Assembly: GCA_026770575.1 (NCBI GenBank)
Contig: MU657166.1
Span: 591,971 to 609,731 of the forward strand
Source of the DNA: Pelagophyceae sp. CCMP2097
Lineage: Eukaryota; Sar; Pelagophyceae
Direction: 5' to 3'
Length of the DNA: 17,761 nucleotides
Positions 8,447 to 17,363 of the stretch are shown here, in pieces. Made by a program: the position numbers and the translations under genes. The notes beneath the pieces are model-generated. The model made no database searches and was not told the DNA's origin. It saw only the letters and a list, made by a program, of their open reading frames with translations. Positions within the stretch are counted from its first letter, which is position 1, and every line of letters starts with the position of its first letter.

Positions 8447-9271
8447 CGAGGCTGCCCCGTGGCGACTTGATTCCATCCTCCTTTTTTTTCAAAAAAACAC
8501 TCTGGGGGCTCTACAAGGGGGATCGGCGATGAAACCAGTAATAATAATAAAAATCACAGGGCGGCCCGTCCCTGAGGACCGGCCTCCAGTCCGAAAGGAC
8601 CTTGCCCTGGCAGAGTCGGCTCAACCAACTTAGCACGTATTTGATAAATCTGATATAAAAAACAGTCTCAAGTGACGCAAAGTTTTGGCTCTCGGAGGCC
8701 GCCCGCGGGCGTGGACGTGGTCGCTATGGGCTTCCCTACCCCCCCGGGTGTCCGTGAAATGATCAGCCGCGTGGAGGGCGCCTTGCAAGGGCGCGAACAA
8801 GCGCTTCCCCCAATATAATGGACTCGATAAAATCTTTATTTGCCTTCTTACCTTGATTTTGACTTGATTTTGCCTCCTCTATCGGAAAGGTTCGGGCCCG
8901 GCTGTCAATCGCAGGACCTCACGGATCGAAATTCTGGCTATGTGACGGGGCGGGTCCATACGTACTGGGGTGGTATATGACCGGTCCTGTGCGATTGCCA
9001 CGAGTGGCGCTTCAGACGAGCCCAAACTGACGTTTTTATTTTCAGTTTGAGCGTTTTTAACAGACAATTCCTACAGGACCGGGCATCGTGGGACTCAGCG
9101 CGACGTCCTCTACCACCCCCAACAGGAGCAAAACGGCCCCTGACGAATGCTGCAATTGACAGTAAGTCCTTGGGGTTATAACCGATCCCCCTTGTACATT
9201 ATTCGAAGGAGGGCCCCAAGTCTTTTTTTGAAAAATAAAAGACTTGATCAAGTCGCCACGGGGCAGCCTCG
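8447..9271. mobile_element. Candidate non-autonomous element with long terminal inverted repeats
   Basis: The left outer arm 8447-8471 is an exact reverse complement of 9247-9271 (25/25). Inside, the arms stay related: a poly-T/poly-A stretch (about 8482-8497 and 9221-9236), and 15 nt ending gggggatcgg at 8512-8526 matching 9182-9196. The arms are therefore about 80 and 90 bp around about 655 bp of AT-richer, apparently noncoding DNA. The element fills the gap between two convergent stop codons (8416 and 9291). No obvious target-site duplication or transposase was found, so it could be a MITE-like element, or an inverted duplication of the two 3' ends. Confidence 0.5.
8906..9049. repeat. Hairpins inside the inverted-repeat element
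   Basis: caatcgcaggacc (8906-8918) pairs with ggtcctgtgcgattg (8983-8997) apart from a two-base bulge. Further on, caaactga (9023-9030) and tcagtttg (9042-9049) form a perfect 8-bp stem with an 11-nt loop, followed by a T run. Nested hairpins are common in miniature transposons but may also mark an RNA. Confidence 0.6.
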
Positions 9272-9290
9272 GAGGGATTCGAGAAGGTTG

Positions 9291-11078
9291 TCACCGCGGG
9301 GGTTGGGCGAAGTATCCCGGCGGGGCTTTGGCGTTGCGTTTGCCGGTGCCGTACGTGTCGTACATTTGGTGCATGTGCAGGCTGCGCTGCAGCATGCCCG
9401 CCATGTCCTCGGACTCACGCTCTTGGGTTTCGAGATCCAGAATCTGCGACGCCATGTCGTCCTCTCGCATTTGCGCCGGGCCCGCCGGCGTTTGCCGAGG
9501 CGCGCGCGGCAGCGCGTCCGGGTCGGCGTGCGCCCAGGGCCGCTGCGCCTTTGCGCGCGCGTCGATCTCGGCCTCGTAAAGCAGCGGCCGATCCGTAAAG
9601 TCATCCGCCTGCCGCGAAAGGCCCTGGGCCCACGTCGCCTCCTTGGCCGCCGCCGCGCGCGCCGCCTGCAGCCGCCGGAGCTGCCGCTGCGCATCCTTGG
9701 CCAGCGCGTCCGGCGCGGCCTCGGGGCCCAGGGTGATGCGTAGGTCCGCCTCGGCTGCGTCCCAGAGTTCGAGATCGATGTTGGCAGACGCGCGGCGGAG
9801 GTGCAGCTTCCTGTAGAGGTCTGTATACTCCGGCTCCCGTCGCGACGGCGCCTTGGAAAGGAGCGAGAGCGCGCGCGTCAGCGCCGAGTCCTCGTCGCGC
9901 GGCGCGAGCCTCTTATTAGCGCAGAGCGCAATGTTGAGCAGCAGCCTTACCAGGAGCGCGGAATTGTCCCACATCGGACCGGCGTTGACATCTTCAGCGA
10001 GTTGCACGGCCGCGCGCGAAAAGAGCGCCTCGGCGCGGCGCCACCGTTTGGCGCCGCAGAGCGCCGTGCCGCGGCGCTTGAGCCCGGCGACGCTGAGGTC
10101 GTCCACTTCTTGGGCGGTCAGCAGGTCGCCTCCGTCAGCTGGCGTCGTCATGGATTCGAGTTCCAAAAAACAAAATTCGACCTGTCTGAGGGTCGCTTCG
10201 TTAATGCAGTCGTTGATGCAGTCGGCCTCTTGGAGCGAAAACTCGCCCGTCGTCGCGACCTTTGACTTCTCGCCCGGCTTGGAGGCGAGGACCGCGGCCT
10301 CGATGCCCTCGCTCAGGCCGTTTGGTGCGCCGAGGACTATGCGAATCCGCTCGACAGAAGCGAGTTCCTTTTCGCTGCGGGCCATGCGCAGCACGACGAT
10401 ATCGCCGAAGCGCGGCCGCCGTGCCGAGCGCTCCTCCGACGCGTGGTCGTGCCGCAGCGATAGGCGCCGCCGGCGAGCGACGCCGTCGACGAGCCCCGCG
10501 GCGCACCTACCGCAGCCGTCGGCGATCCGCCTTTCTCGGGAAAGGCGCGCGTTTCCGCAAGAGTTTGCACCATTTCTTCGTTGTGTGGTTCGGCGCGACG
10601 AGCCGTTTGTCGCGCACGCAGTGGAGTTCGAGGGTCGCTTTAAAGCCATCTTTCGTCGCGACGGAGACTATCTCGCCGCGCCGCATGGACAGCACCTCTG
10701 CCTCCAAGCCGTGCCTCGACAGTTCGGACGTGCCATCGAGCGTGACGACCTCGCGGACCCGCGCCAGCAAAGCGCCGCCGCCTTGCGGGATCGAGTAGGA
10801 GACGACGACTTTTGCGCCTTCGCGCGGCCGCACGGTCCGAGAGAAGCCGCGGTGGCTCGGATGCAGCACCTACGCTAGGCGTCGGCATCCCGCGCCGAAG
10901 ACGATGGCCTCACCGTCGCCACCGTTTTGGCTCGGAGCTGTTCAAAGGTAGTAATCAAAGCCCACTTCTTGTCGCGTTCGATCAACTCGTCGCGCGTGCA
11001 CGTCCGGCCCTCGAACAAATCCTCGTCCTCCGACGACGCCTCGCCGCCGTCCTCGCCGGTGTACATCGCGCTCGACAT
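9291..11078 (-). CDS. FKBP-like / TPR co-chaperone-type protein
   Basis: Exons (minus): 11078-10914, 10869-10571, 10530-9291; 567 aa. Introns are 44 bp (GTGAGG...GTAG) and 40 bp (GTGCAA...AAAG); the second is the less certain one, but it restores frame into VDGV...PRFGDIVVL. The N-terminus is acidic (SSEDEDLFEG). A first FKBP-like domain (about 75-140) has AKVVVSYSIPQ and VLSMRRGEIVSV. A second (about 193-275) has FGDIVVL, GIEAAVLASKPGE and VEFCFLELES. TPR helices follow (about 290-450), with GLKRRGTALCGAKRWRRAEALF, LLNIALCANK and YRKLHLRRASANIDLELWDAA, then a charged coiled coil. The architecture matches FKBP51/52/ROF1-type Hsp90 co-chaperones. Prolyl-isomerase activity is doubtful because I do not see the usual aromatic pocket residues. 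Start chosen at MSSAMYTGEDGG; Met four codons on is an alternative. Confidence 0.8.
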
Positions 11079-11191
11079 CGAGCGCTCGAGCGGAGAGTCG
11101 GAGACGCTTTTTACTAAAATAAAGCGAATCGCCGAAGTGAGCTTCTCCGAAAACTTGAAGAGTCCAGTCCGAGTCACACCACCCCAGACCG
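11079..11191. promoter_or_regulatory. Likely shared divergent promoter
   Basis: 113 bp lie between the FKBP-like gene start (minus) and the plastid protein start (plus). The stretch tttttactaaaataaagcg at about 11108-11126 is the only AT-rich part and could seat the core machinery in both directions. Confidence 0.45.
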
Positions 11192-11962
11192 ATGCGGGTG
11201 CTTGCGCTGATGAGCCTGCTGGTGGCGCAGGCCTCCGCTCTGCAGGCGCCGCGCCGCGCGGTTGCGCCGGCGCGCCGGCGCGTTGAAGTGGCGTCTACGA
11301 CGGCGGAGGTTTCCATCGCGGCGTCGCAACAACTCCTCGCTCTCGCCGCCGTTGCCGTCGGCGAGGGCGCCTGGGCGAGCACGTACAACGGCCTCAAGGT
11401 CGGCAAGGTGGCGAGGTATCTGGGGCCCGCCGTCGTCGTGGCGGGAGTGCTGGTACCTTCAACCCAGCGTCCCAGAGGGTATCGTGATGCGGAGGTGTGG
11501 GCACTTGATGCAGGGCATAGATCGCGGCTTCGGAGTCCGTCGGCAGCGGCGAGGCGGTGTCCATGACCCCGGGCCTCTACGCGTCTACCGCGGCCTGCGC
11601 GGCGTTGGTCGCGTCGTACGCCATCCGCTTGGGCACGGAAGACGTCGCCGCGCCGCCGAAGGAAATCGTCGGCTTCATCGCCGTCCTCGCTTTCTTCGGC
11701 TTCTCCACCGTTCCTTGGCAGCGTCGTTTTCTTGCCGTTCTTTGTCGTTTCCTTGTCTTTTCCGCGACGAGCGTCTCCGATTCTCCCCTCTTAGGCCTTC
11801 CAGTCGCTCTTCGTCTCGGGCATCCTCGTCCTGCCGGAGCTGCCGGAGCTGCCGACGTTCGCCAACGTCAACGACAACGCCAGCACGGACAAGTTGCTCT
11901 TACCCAAAGAGTTTCCGAGCCTCTCCAGCGGCGAAGCGCCCGATGGCAACCCCTTCCTCTGA
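11192..11962 (+). CDS. Predicted plastid-targeted membrane protein, unknown family
   Basis: Three exons: 11192-11452, 11536-11709, 11795-11962; 200 aa, with introns of 83 bp (GTACCT...GGAG) and 85 bp (GTTCCT...TTAG). The exact donors are weaker than elsewhere and should be verified. The leader MRVLALMSLLVAQASALQAP is a signal peptide followed by ASAL-QAP and then an Arg/Ala-rich transit-like stretch. This is the bipartite pattern for plastids of secondary red-lineage algae. Several hydrophobic segments follow (LLALAAVAVG, YLGPAVVVAGVL, AACAALVASYAI, IVGFIAVLAFFGF), suggesting three to four membrane helices. The C-terminus is polar, with ASTDKLLLPKEFPSLSSG. I do not recognise the family; an envelope or thylakoid protein is inferred. 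Confidence 0.72.
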
Positions 11963-12186
11963 GGAGAGCGCCACGGGTCTAACATCTTTGCCGCAAAAAC
12001 TCCTGGGACTCAGTGGGAGCATGTAACCGGCTCTCTGGGAGAATGCCCCTTCTCAAGACGGGCCCTTCGGACGAGCCGGCGTCTCGATCACGAAAGGTGG
12101 ACCGAGCGAGGTCTTATTGCGACGAATCGGCGGTGGAGTCCGTGGGGGATCGGCCGCGAGGCTTTGGAGGCCGCTTTGCAGGCGCT

Positions 12187-14228
12187 TCACTTGGCCTTGA
12201 ACTCCTTGACGTGTGCGCACACCACAGAGTGCTGCCCGCCCCCAGCAACGAGCGTCACCGTCGCCTGCGCTTGGTCGCCCGTGCCTACGACGCCGCCAAA
12301 GGAGACGAGCTTCGGCTCCGGCTCGTCGCGAGAGGCGCCGAGGCCGAGGGCGTTCATGTCGCCGTAGCCCCACGACCAGACGGCGCCCTTATTCGTCAAG
12401 ACCAAATTGTGGTTCGAGCCTGGCGGTGCCGGTCAGCGCATCGCTCCCGTCTTCGCGCGAGGGCCACGGGACCTTCCCAGGCGAGCCTTTGCCTCTCGCG
12501 CCTCGATCGCTGTGACGATTTTCCAAGCCAGACGTTTTCCCAGCCAGACGCGAGTTGCTCGCCGGCGGAGATGGACGTCATGTGCGCGCGCTTGGCCGGT
12601 TTCGCCGCGTCGACGAATTTCACTTCAGTGGGCAGGGCCACAAAATTACCGGTGGACGTGCACGCCTGGCCGATGCCCAGCTGGCCGTAGTCCGCGCGGC
12701 CGAAGGCGTAGACGGTGCCGTCGCCGCAGAGGACGAGGGAGTGGTGCTGTCCTCCGTCGACTGCGACGACGCCGGCGCCCTCGAGGGACGGAATGCTGAT
12801 AGGAAGTTTGACGTCCGTCGAGTCGCCGACTCCCAGTTGGCCATAATTGTTCAACCCCGAAGCGAAGACGCGCGACTCGGTGGCGTAGAGCGAGTGGTAC
12901 GCCCCGGCGCCGATTGCCTTGACCTTACAGCGGCCGGGGAGGTCGACGCGCCCGGGCGTCAAATGTTCTCCGACGACGACGGCAAGATCGTACTCGCCGT
13001 CGGCACCTTTCAAGTCGCGCGCCGGCCGCCCGAGCTCGCCGATCTCGCCGATGCCCCAGGTAGACGCGCAGCCTACGCTGTCGGTTTTCGCCGCTTTAAG
13101 TAACAGGGAATTCACGCGCCGTCGCTGAGGAGCGCGACGTTGTAGGCTGCGCCGCAGCGGACGATGACGACGCCGGCGCGGAAGACGAGGAGCGGCGTCG
13201 TCTGCTTGCGCTTGGGCTTGAGAGAAGAATCGAAGCCGACGTCGAACCATTGCTTGCCTTCCTTGTCCTTGTAGCAACCCCAGCCGTAGCACGCGCCCGA
13301 CCTAACGCGGAAAATTATCGTCTCCTTTCGAATCGACGATGGGCGCCCTTACGCGGTGACTGCAAAGGTCTGCGTGTCTCCCGCGGCGACCTGGACGACG
13401 GGGTCATCCTTCGCCGGCAGCTCGACGATCTGTGGCACGTCCTCCTCGCCGCCGCGGCCCAGCGAGCCTTCGTCGTTGCAGCCCCACGTGTAGCAGAGGC
13501 CGTCCGCCGTCACGGCCGCGTTGTGCAGGCCGCCGCACCTGCCACGCTCGTCAAGACGGTTTTTCCAAAGAGGCCCTACGCACGAGACTACCGTGATGAG
13601 CTTGGACCGGAGTGCGAGGATTCGGCGCGGCTTTGGCACGATTGTGTCTCGGTCGTCGTCCATGCCGTGCGCCAATTGGCCACCTAAAACGACCGACTGG
13701 AATTATCATCGACGCGGCGACTGCTCTGGAATCACCCCGCCGGGACTGTGATTCCGGCGCGGCCGCTCGCAGTCGCCGCTGCCGAAGGAGAGGACGTCCG
13801 TGTGCTCAGTAAGAAACTGCTGTTCCAGCGCAGAAGCGTACGAGACGTAATCACGGGCCTAAAACAGAGACTGCACAACCGCACCCCGCTTATCAAACGC
13901 ACCGCTTCCAATATGGCCACGTCGGGCTCCTTTTTCAGTTGAGCCGTGGCCCACGCGGCAAAGCCCTTGTTCAAGGCGAGCACGCGCGACGAAAACAAGC
14001 GCGCCGACAGCGGCGTCTCCGCGCCTACCTCGGTGGTCAACGACTCTGCGGAGGCAAGGCGGGTGTCTCACGCGCGCGCCACGGGGCTTGGGTGCTTGAT
14101 TTGGCCATACGCCGCTGGGCCAGTTCATCCGCGCCGGCGACGGCAAACGAGCCGGCCCCCGAAGTGTCGCTCATGTTCAAGTCATACTCGCGCCGCGAGA
14201 GCTGCGAGTCCTCGTTGCCACGCTTCAT
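12187..14228 (-). CDS. RCC1 repeat protein (regulator of chromosome condensation type)
   Basis: Eight exons (minus): 14228-14111, 14045-13903, 13858-13771, 13683-13584, 13538-13353, 13301-13116, 13077-12563, 12419-12187; 522 aa. After an N-terminal extension (MKRGNEDSQLSRREYD...) and a helical stretch (LNKGFAAWATAQLKKE), RCC1 blades run from about residue 107 to the end: DVLSFGSGDCGQLAHG, GGLHNAAVTADGLCYTWGCN, CYGWGCYKD, STWGIGEIGELGR, FASGLNNYGQLGVGD, GGQHHSLVLCGDGTVYAFGR and HNLVLTNKGAVWSWG. This is a seven-bladed propeller. RCC1 is the chromatin-bound exchange factor for Ran; because RCC1 repeats occur in other proteins, that role is probable but not certain. Two junctions (GSGD|C and SISAG|SNH) only work with GC-AG introns, 13684-13770 and 12420-12562, both with donor GCGAGC. 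The shortest intron is 38 bp (13078-13115). Its start is 201 bp from the divergent LON-domain gene. Confidence 0.88.
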
Positions 14229-14429
14229 GCCAGTGGCGCACGCGAGCTGCGCACGTCCGGGTCGCTCAAAGTCCGTTCAGCGAGCGAAGTGTGACCGGCT
14301 ATTTGTACAATTGTATCGACGCTGTCATAAGTTGCGTCGGAAGCGGCGTTGATCTCGGGCCGCCCGTAGCTCGGGTTGTGGACCACGCGGACTTCAGCGG
14401 GCCGAGACTCGTTGCGGACCGCGTTTAAC
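14229..14429. promoter_or_regulatory. Likely shared divergent promoter
   Basis: 201 bp between the RCC1 start (minus) and the LON-domain gene start (plus). It contains the palindromic gtacaattgta at about 14305-14315, whose TACAATTGT core also occurs in the divergent gap at 17139-17147. GTGACCGG at about 14291 also occurs at 4311. Shared short motifs could be chance. Confidence 0.4.
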
Positions 14430-15533
14430 ATGTTGCTCCTCTGTGCGCTGTTGAATTCGGCGCGTGGATTCCAGGCGCCCGCGCCCCGGAGCGGCGGTCT
14501 TACCTCCAGAAAGCTCTCGACGCTGCCGGTGTTCGACGCTTTAAGCGACCCTCTCCCATTCCCAATCCCCTACGACGGCTCCTTAACCCAGTACCAGTTC
14601 AGCCGCCCGGCGCACATCCGCTTGATCAAGGCCTGCCTGGAGCAGGACGAGCCCAAGTTCTTTCACGTCGTGGCGAGGCCCGACGCCGCCGGCGAAACTG
14701 AAGGCGACGCGCTTGCGGGCGCGGTCGGATGCATCGCCGTGATCCGCCAGGTGCGCATGGCAGACGAAGGCGACCCAGACGATGAGGAGGCGGCAATGCT
14801 CGTCACCGTGGCGTGCGGCGGTCGCGCCGTCGTTTCCAATGTGGTGTCGAGCTTTCCATTTCCGACGGCCGCCGTGGTCCCTTTGAGCGACGTATCGGAA
14901 GACGGCCCTCTGAATTCCGAGCGCGAGGCGTTTGTGCGCATGCACAACGTGGCTCTTCTTTCGAAAGAGATTGAATCGAGGGGGTTTGGCGCTGAGGAAG
15001 CGGAGGAGCAGCTCGGCCTCTTAGACAGGCAGATCATCGCCTTCCAGGAAGACGCCTTGGAGTTCAACTGGCCCGTCAACGAGCGACGCGAACGAGCCAG
15101 CTTCCTGTGAGTTCCACGATTACCGGACTTCCACGACGATTGCCTCTGAGAGACACCCCGTCCTAGGCTCGTTTCGCTGTGCAACCTGCCGCACGCGGCG
15201 GCGGCGCGCGCGCTGGCGACGACGTCTGCGCGCGAGCGGTTCGGCATCTTGATCGACTTTCTCACGCCGTTGGAGGGCGAACTCGCGGCAAAAGCGGCTT
15301 TAGAGAGCATATCCCAGAGCTTCGGCCCACCTCCCGTGCCTCAAATCGACGTCGGCCGCCGCATCGAGTTCTTCTGGTCCGAAGTCGACGGCTGGTTCGG
15401 TGGCACGGTGACGGCCTCCGGGGAACCCGCCGCAGGGTGGTACCGCATTTGTTGGGATTCGGATCGAAGCGAGACGCGAATCCAGATGGACGCCGACAAC
15501 CGGCCAAGGTGGCGCGTCCTGCCCTCGGCGTAA
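14430..15533 (+). CDS. Plastid-targeted LON-N-like domain protein with Tudor-like C-terminus
   Basis: Two exons: 14430-15106 and 15167-15533; 347 aa. The 60-bp intron (GTGAGT...CTAG) joins ERRERASFL to LVSLCNLPHAAAA in frame. The leader MLLLCALLNSARGFQAPAPR is a signal peptide plus a GFQAP motif, fitting plastid import. Residues about 30-260 resemble the N-terminal substrate-binding domain of Lon proteases (IRLIKACLEQDEPKFFHVV, VGCIAVIRQVRM, MLVTVACGGRAVV). The AAA+ and protease parts of Lon are absent. A C-terminal block of about 55 residues has RIEFFWSEVDGWFGGTV, GWYRICWDSD and NRPRWRVLP, the Trp/Gly pattern of Tudor-like barrels. LON-N-only proteins occur in plants and bacteria; addition of a Tudor-like domain is unusual. 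The fold assignments are by eye and moderately sure. Confidence 0.8.
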
Positions 15534-15600
15534 GATTTTCCGTGTCATTAAAAGAGGTGCCGCATTGCAAGGCCTGGTCCTCGCCTTTCGGCCTCTGGGG

Positions 15601-17043
15601 CTAGCTCGTCTTGATGGCAAAATCGTCGTCGTCCGAGTCCGAGTCGTCGCCCTCGGAGGCCTCGTCGAGGTGGAGGTCGTCGAGGTTCAGCACGGGCAGC
15701 TCGTAGGAGAGCGGGTCGTCGCGGACGGCCGACGAAGCGTCCTCCTCGACGGGGCTCGTGTGCCCCGCCTCGTGCGCCCCGCCAAAGTTGCTCGCCGCCG
15801 CCGCCGCCGCCACGGCCAGGTCCGCCGCCTCGCTCGCCAGCAGCGCGGCGTCGCCTGGACCGTCGACGGTGCCGTCGGCGTCGTCTCGACTGTCGAGGGG
15901 GCTGCTTGGCACCGCCTCTGCTATCGCGGCCTCTGTGGCGTCTTCGACGGCGGGCTCCTTGACCGAGTCGACTAAGAGCTCTTTGACGGTGTAAAATCGG
16001 AAGAGCACCGTCTTCGCCCTCAAACGCGAGTAGTCGTTATCAAACCTCGCAACGACCTGGCAGCTCTCGGGCGCCGTCCACTCGCCCGCGACGCCCTCGC
16101 CGGCGCCGTAGCGCCGCGGCTCGACGACGTCCACCTCGATGGCCCCGCCGACGCTCATCTGCCGCCGCCGGAGCGAAAAGCCCAAATCTAAGGCGCGCAC
16201 GCGAAACTCCCACCGCAGCTGCGTGCCCGCGGCGAGCGTAAACGTCTGCGTGTGCGCCTACCGATGGACGGCCGTCGGACAAGGGCATTGGCCGCGCCCG
16301 GGGAACCGGCCGCGCCTCGGCCACGCACGGTGCGGCGCGGCACGTCGAGGAGGTCGACGTCGCACATCTTCGCAAATGCTTCTTCCTCCACGTCGACGAC
16401 AGTCTGCCGCGCGCCAGACTCAAACGTCCGCGTCGTCGCGCCCGAGACGCGCGCAAGCGCCTAGACCGCACCTCACGAGGCATCCGTCCAACTCAAATGC
16501 GCGCACCGCGCTGCCGCGCTTGGCCGCCTGGGCCGCCGCGTCGTTGAAGCGCTCCGAGCCCGACGCGGCCAAGCGCCGCGCCGCCTCGTGCAGCGTGCCC
16601 AGCGTCTCCGTCGTCTTTTCCGCGCGGCCGGCGACGGCCAGGCGCAGGCCGCTGCCCGTGTCCACCTACGCCGACTTGTGGGAACAAGGCGCGCACGGAA
16701 GCACCCTTTGGTCGGGACGGCTTCCCCAGGCGTGCATCTCGCTTCTGATGCCGCTCTGTTGCCACCGTCGAGGCTTTTCCAGCATCCGGGCGCGGGCGTC
16801 TACCGCGAGGTTCGCAAACCCCCCTACGCGCCCGGCCGCCGCGGCGCGGAGCCCACCGCCGGCGTCGACGGCGTAGGACACCGTCTCCGCGGCCGAGCTC
16901 TTCAGGCGCCTTAGGAGGCCACCATCGTCCAGTGGCGCCGCGTTCGCCTCGGGCCGTGCGTCGTGCCTCGGCGTCGAAGTCGGCGTCGCGTCCGGCGTAA
17001 AAATCGGCACGTCGTAGTCCTTGTGCGTTACCGGGTCCAGCAT
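15601..17043 (-). CDS. GOLD-domain protein with acidic tail
   Basis: Four exons (minus): 17043-16804, 16665-16507, 16460-16329, 16257-15601; 395 aa. The N-terminal third contains two similar blocks, AVDAGGGLRAAAAGR and AVDTGSGLRLAVAGR, and the first intron falls exactly at the block boundary, supporting that junction. Residues about 177-270 match a GOLD beta-sandwich: QTFTLAAGTQLRWEFRV, ALDLGFSL and VARFDNDYSRLRAKTVLFRF. GOLD domains mediate protein or lipid interactions in Golgi and vesicle trafficking (for example Sec14-GOLD and p24 proteins). No CRAL-TRIO domain, signal peptide or membrane helix is seen, so it is not a p24 protein. The C-terminal 110 residues are Ala-rich and then acidic (GDDSDSDDDDFAIKTS). 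The frame is open upstream to about 17238 without an ATG, so the start MLDPVTHKDYDVP is the first Met but a 5' exon cannot be excluded. Confidence 0.77.
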
Positions 17044-17241
17044 GCCGAGCGGCGGCGGCGCGCGCCGCTCGAGGCGCGCGCGTTCGAACTTACTTACGTT
17101 CCCGCTCGGTTCTGGCAACACCGCCAACAGTCGTCGGATACAATTGTTCAGGCCCCGAAGGGGACTGCACCGTTTGATCAACGTCAGTTTACGGTCAGGG
17201 CCCTTCGGGTCCTTTGATTGAAGGATTACTTGGGGCAATTA

Positions 17242-17293
<52 letters not shown>

Positions 17294-17363
17294 GCCGGGT
17301 CAATCCGTGAAGTTCCGTCTACTTTGGGCGGCGCGCGGTCCGTCGGCTCACGGGTGAAAGGAC
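17044..17363. promoter_or_regulatory. Divergent intergenic region with microsatellite
   Basis: A 320-bp gap between the GOLD gene start (minus) and the repeat-protein start (plus). It holds a minus-strand GTAAGT donor-like site at about 17095, TACAATTGT at 17139-17147 (shared with 14306-14314), and GC-rich hairpins such as ggccccgaaggggac at about 17152 and gggcccttcgggtcc at 17200-17214. The TGTC tract lies at 17242-17289. Confidence 0.4.
17242..17289. repeat. TGTC tetranucleotide microsatellite
   Basis: About 12 copies of TGTC occur in a row, with one interruption (TGTT at about 17254). The tract sits about 75 bp upstream of the ATG at 17364, inside the probable promoter or 5' UTR. Confidence 0.95.

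Noticed and set aside
8568..8600. CTGAGGA...GAAA pattern resembling a hammerhead ribozyme core
   Set aside because: The required stem II does not form after CTGAGGA. The sequence is better described as two small hairpins (gtcc-ctga-ggac and gtcc-gaaa-ggac).
9057..9251. 64-codon minus-strand frame in the inverted-repeat element
   Set aside because: It overlaps the right arm, has no recognisable motif, and its length is within chance for this DNA.
12420..12472. GT-AG alternative (donor GTCCCG at 12472) for the last RCC1 intron
   Set aside because: It would add about 30 residues unlike an RCC1 blade between SISAG and NHNLVLT. The GC donor at 12562 gives the expected sequence with no insert.
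17044..17238. Upstream extension of the GOLD protein (open to about 17238)
   Set aside because: The extension has no ATG and crosses a GTAAGT donor-like site and low-complexity promoter DNA. The first Met at 17043 is preferred, though a 5' exon is not excluded.
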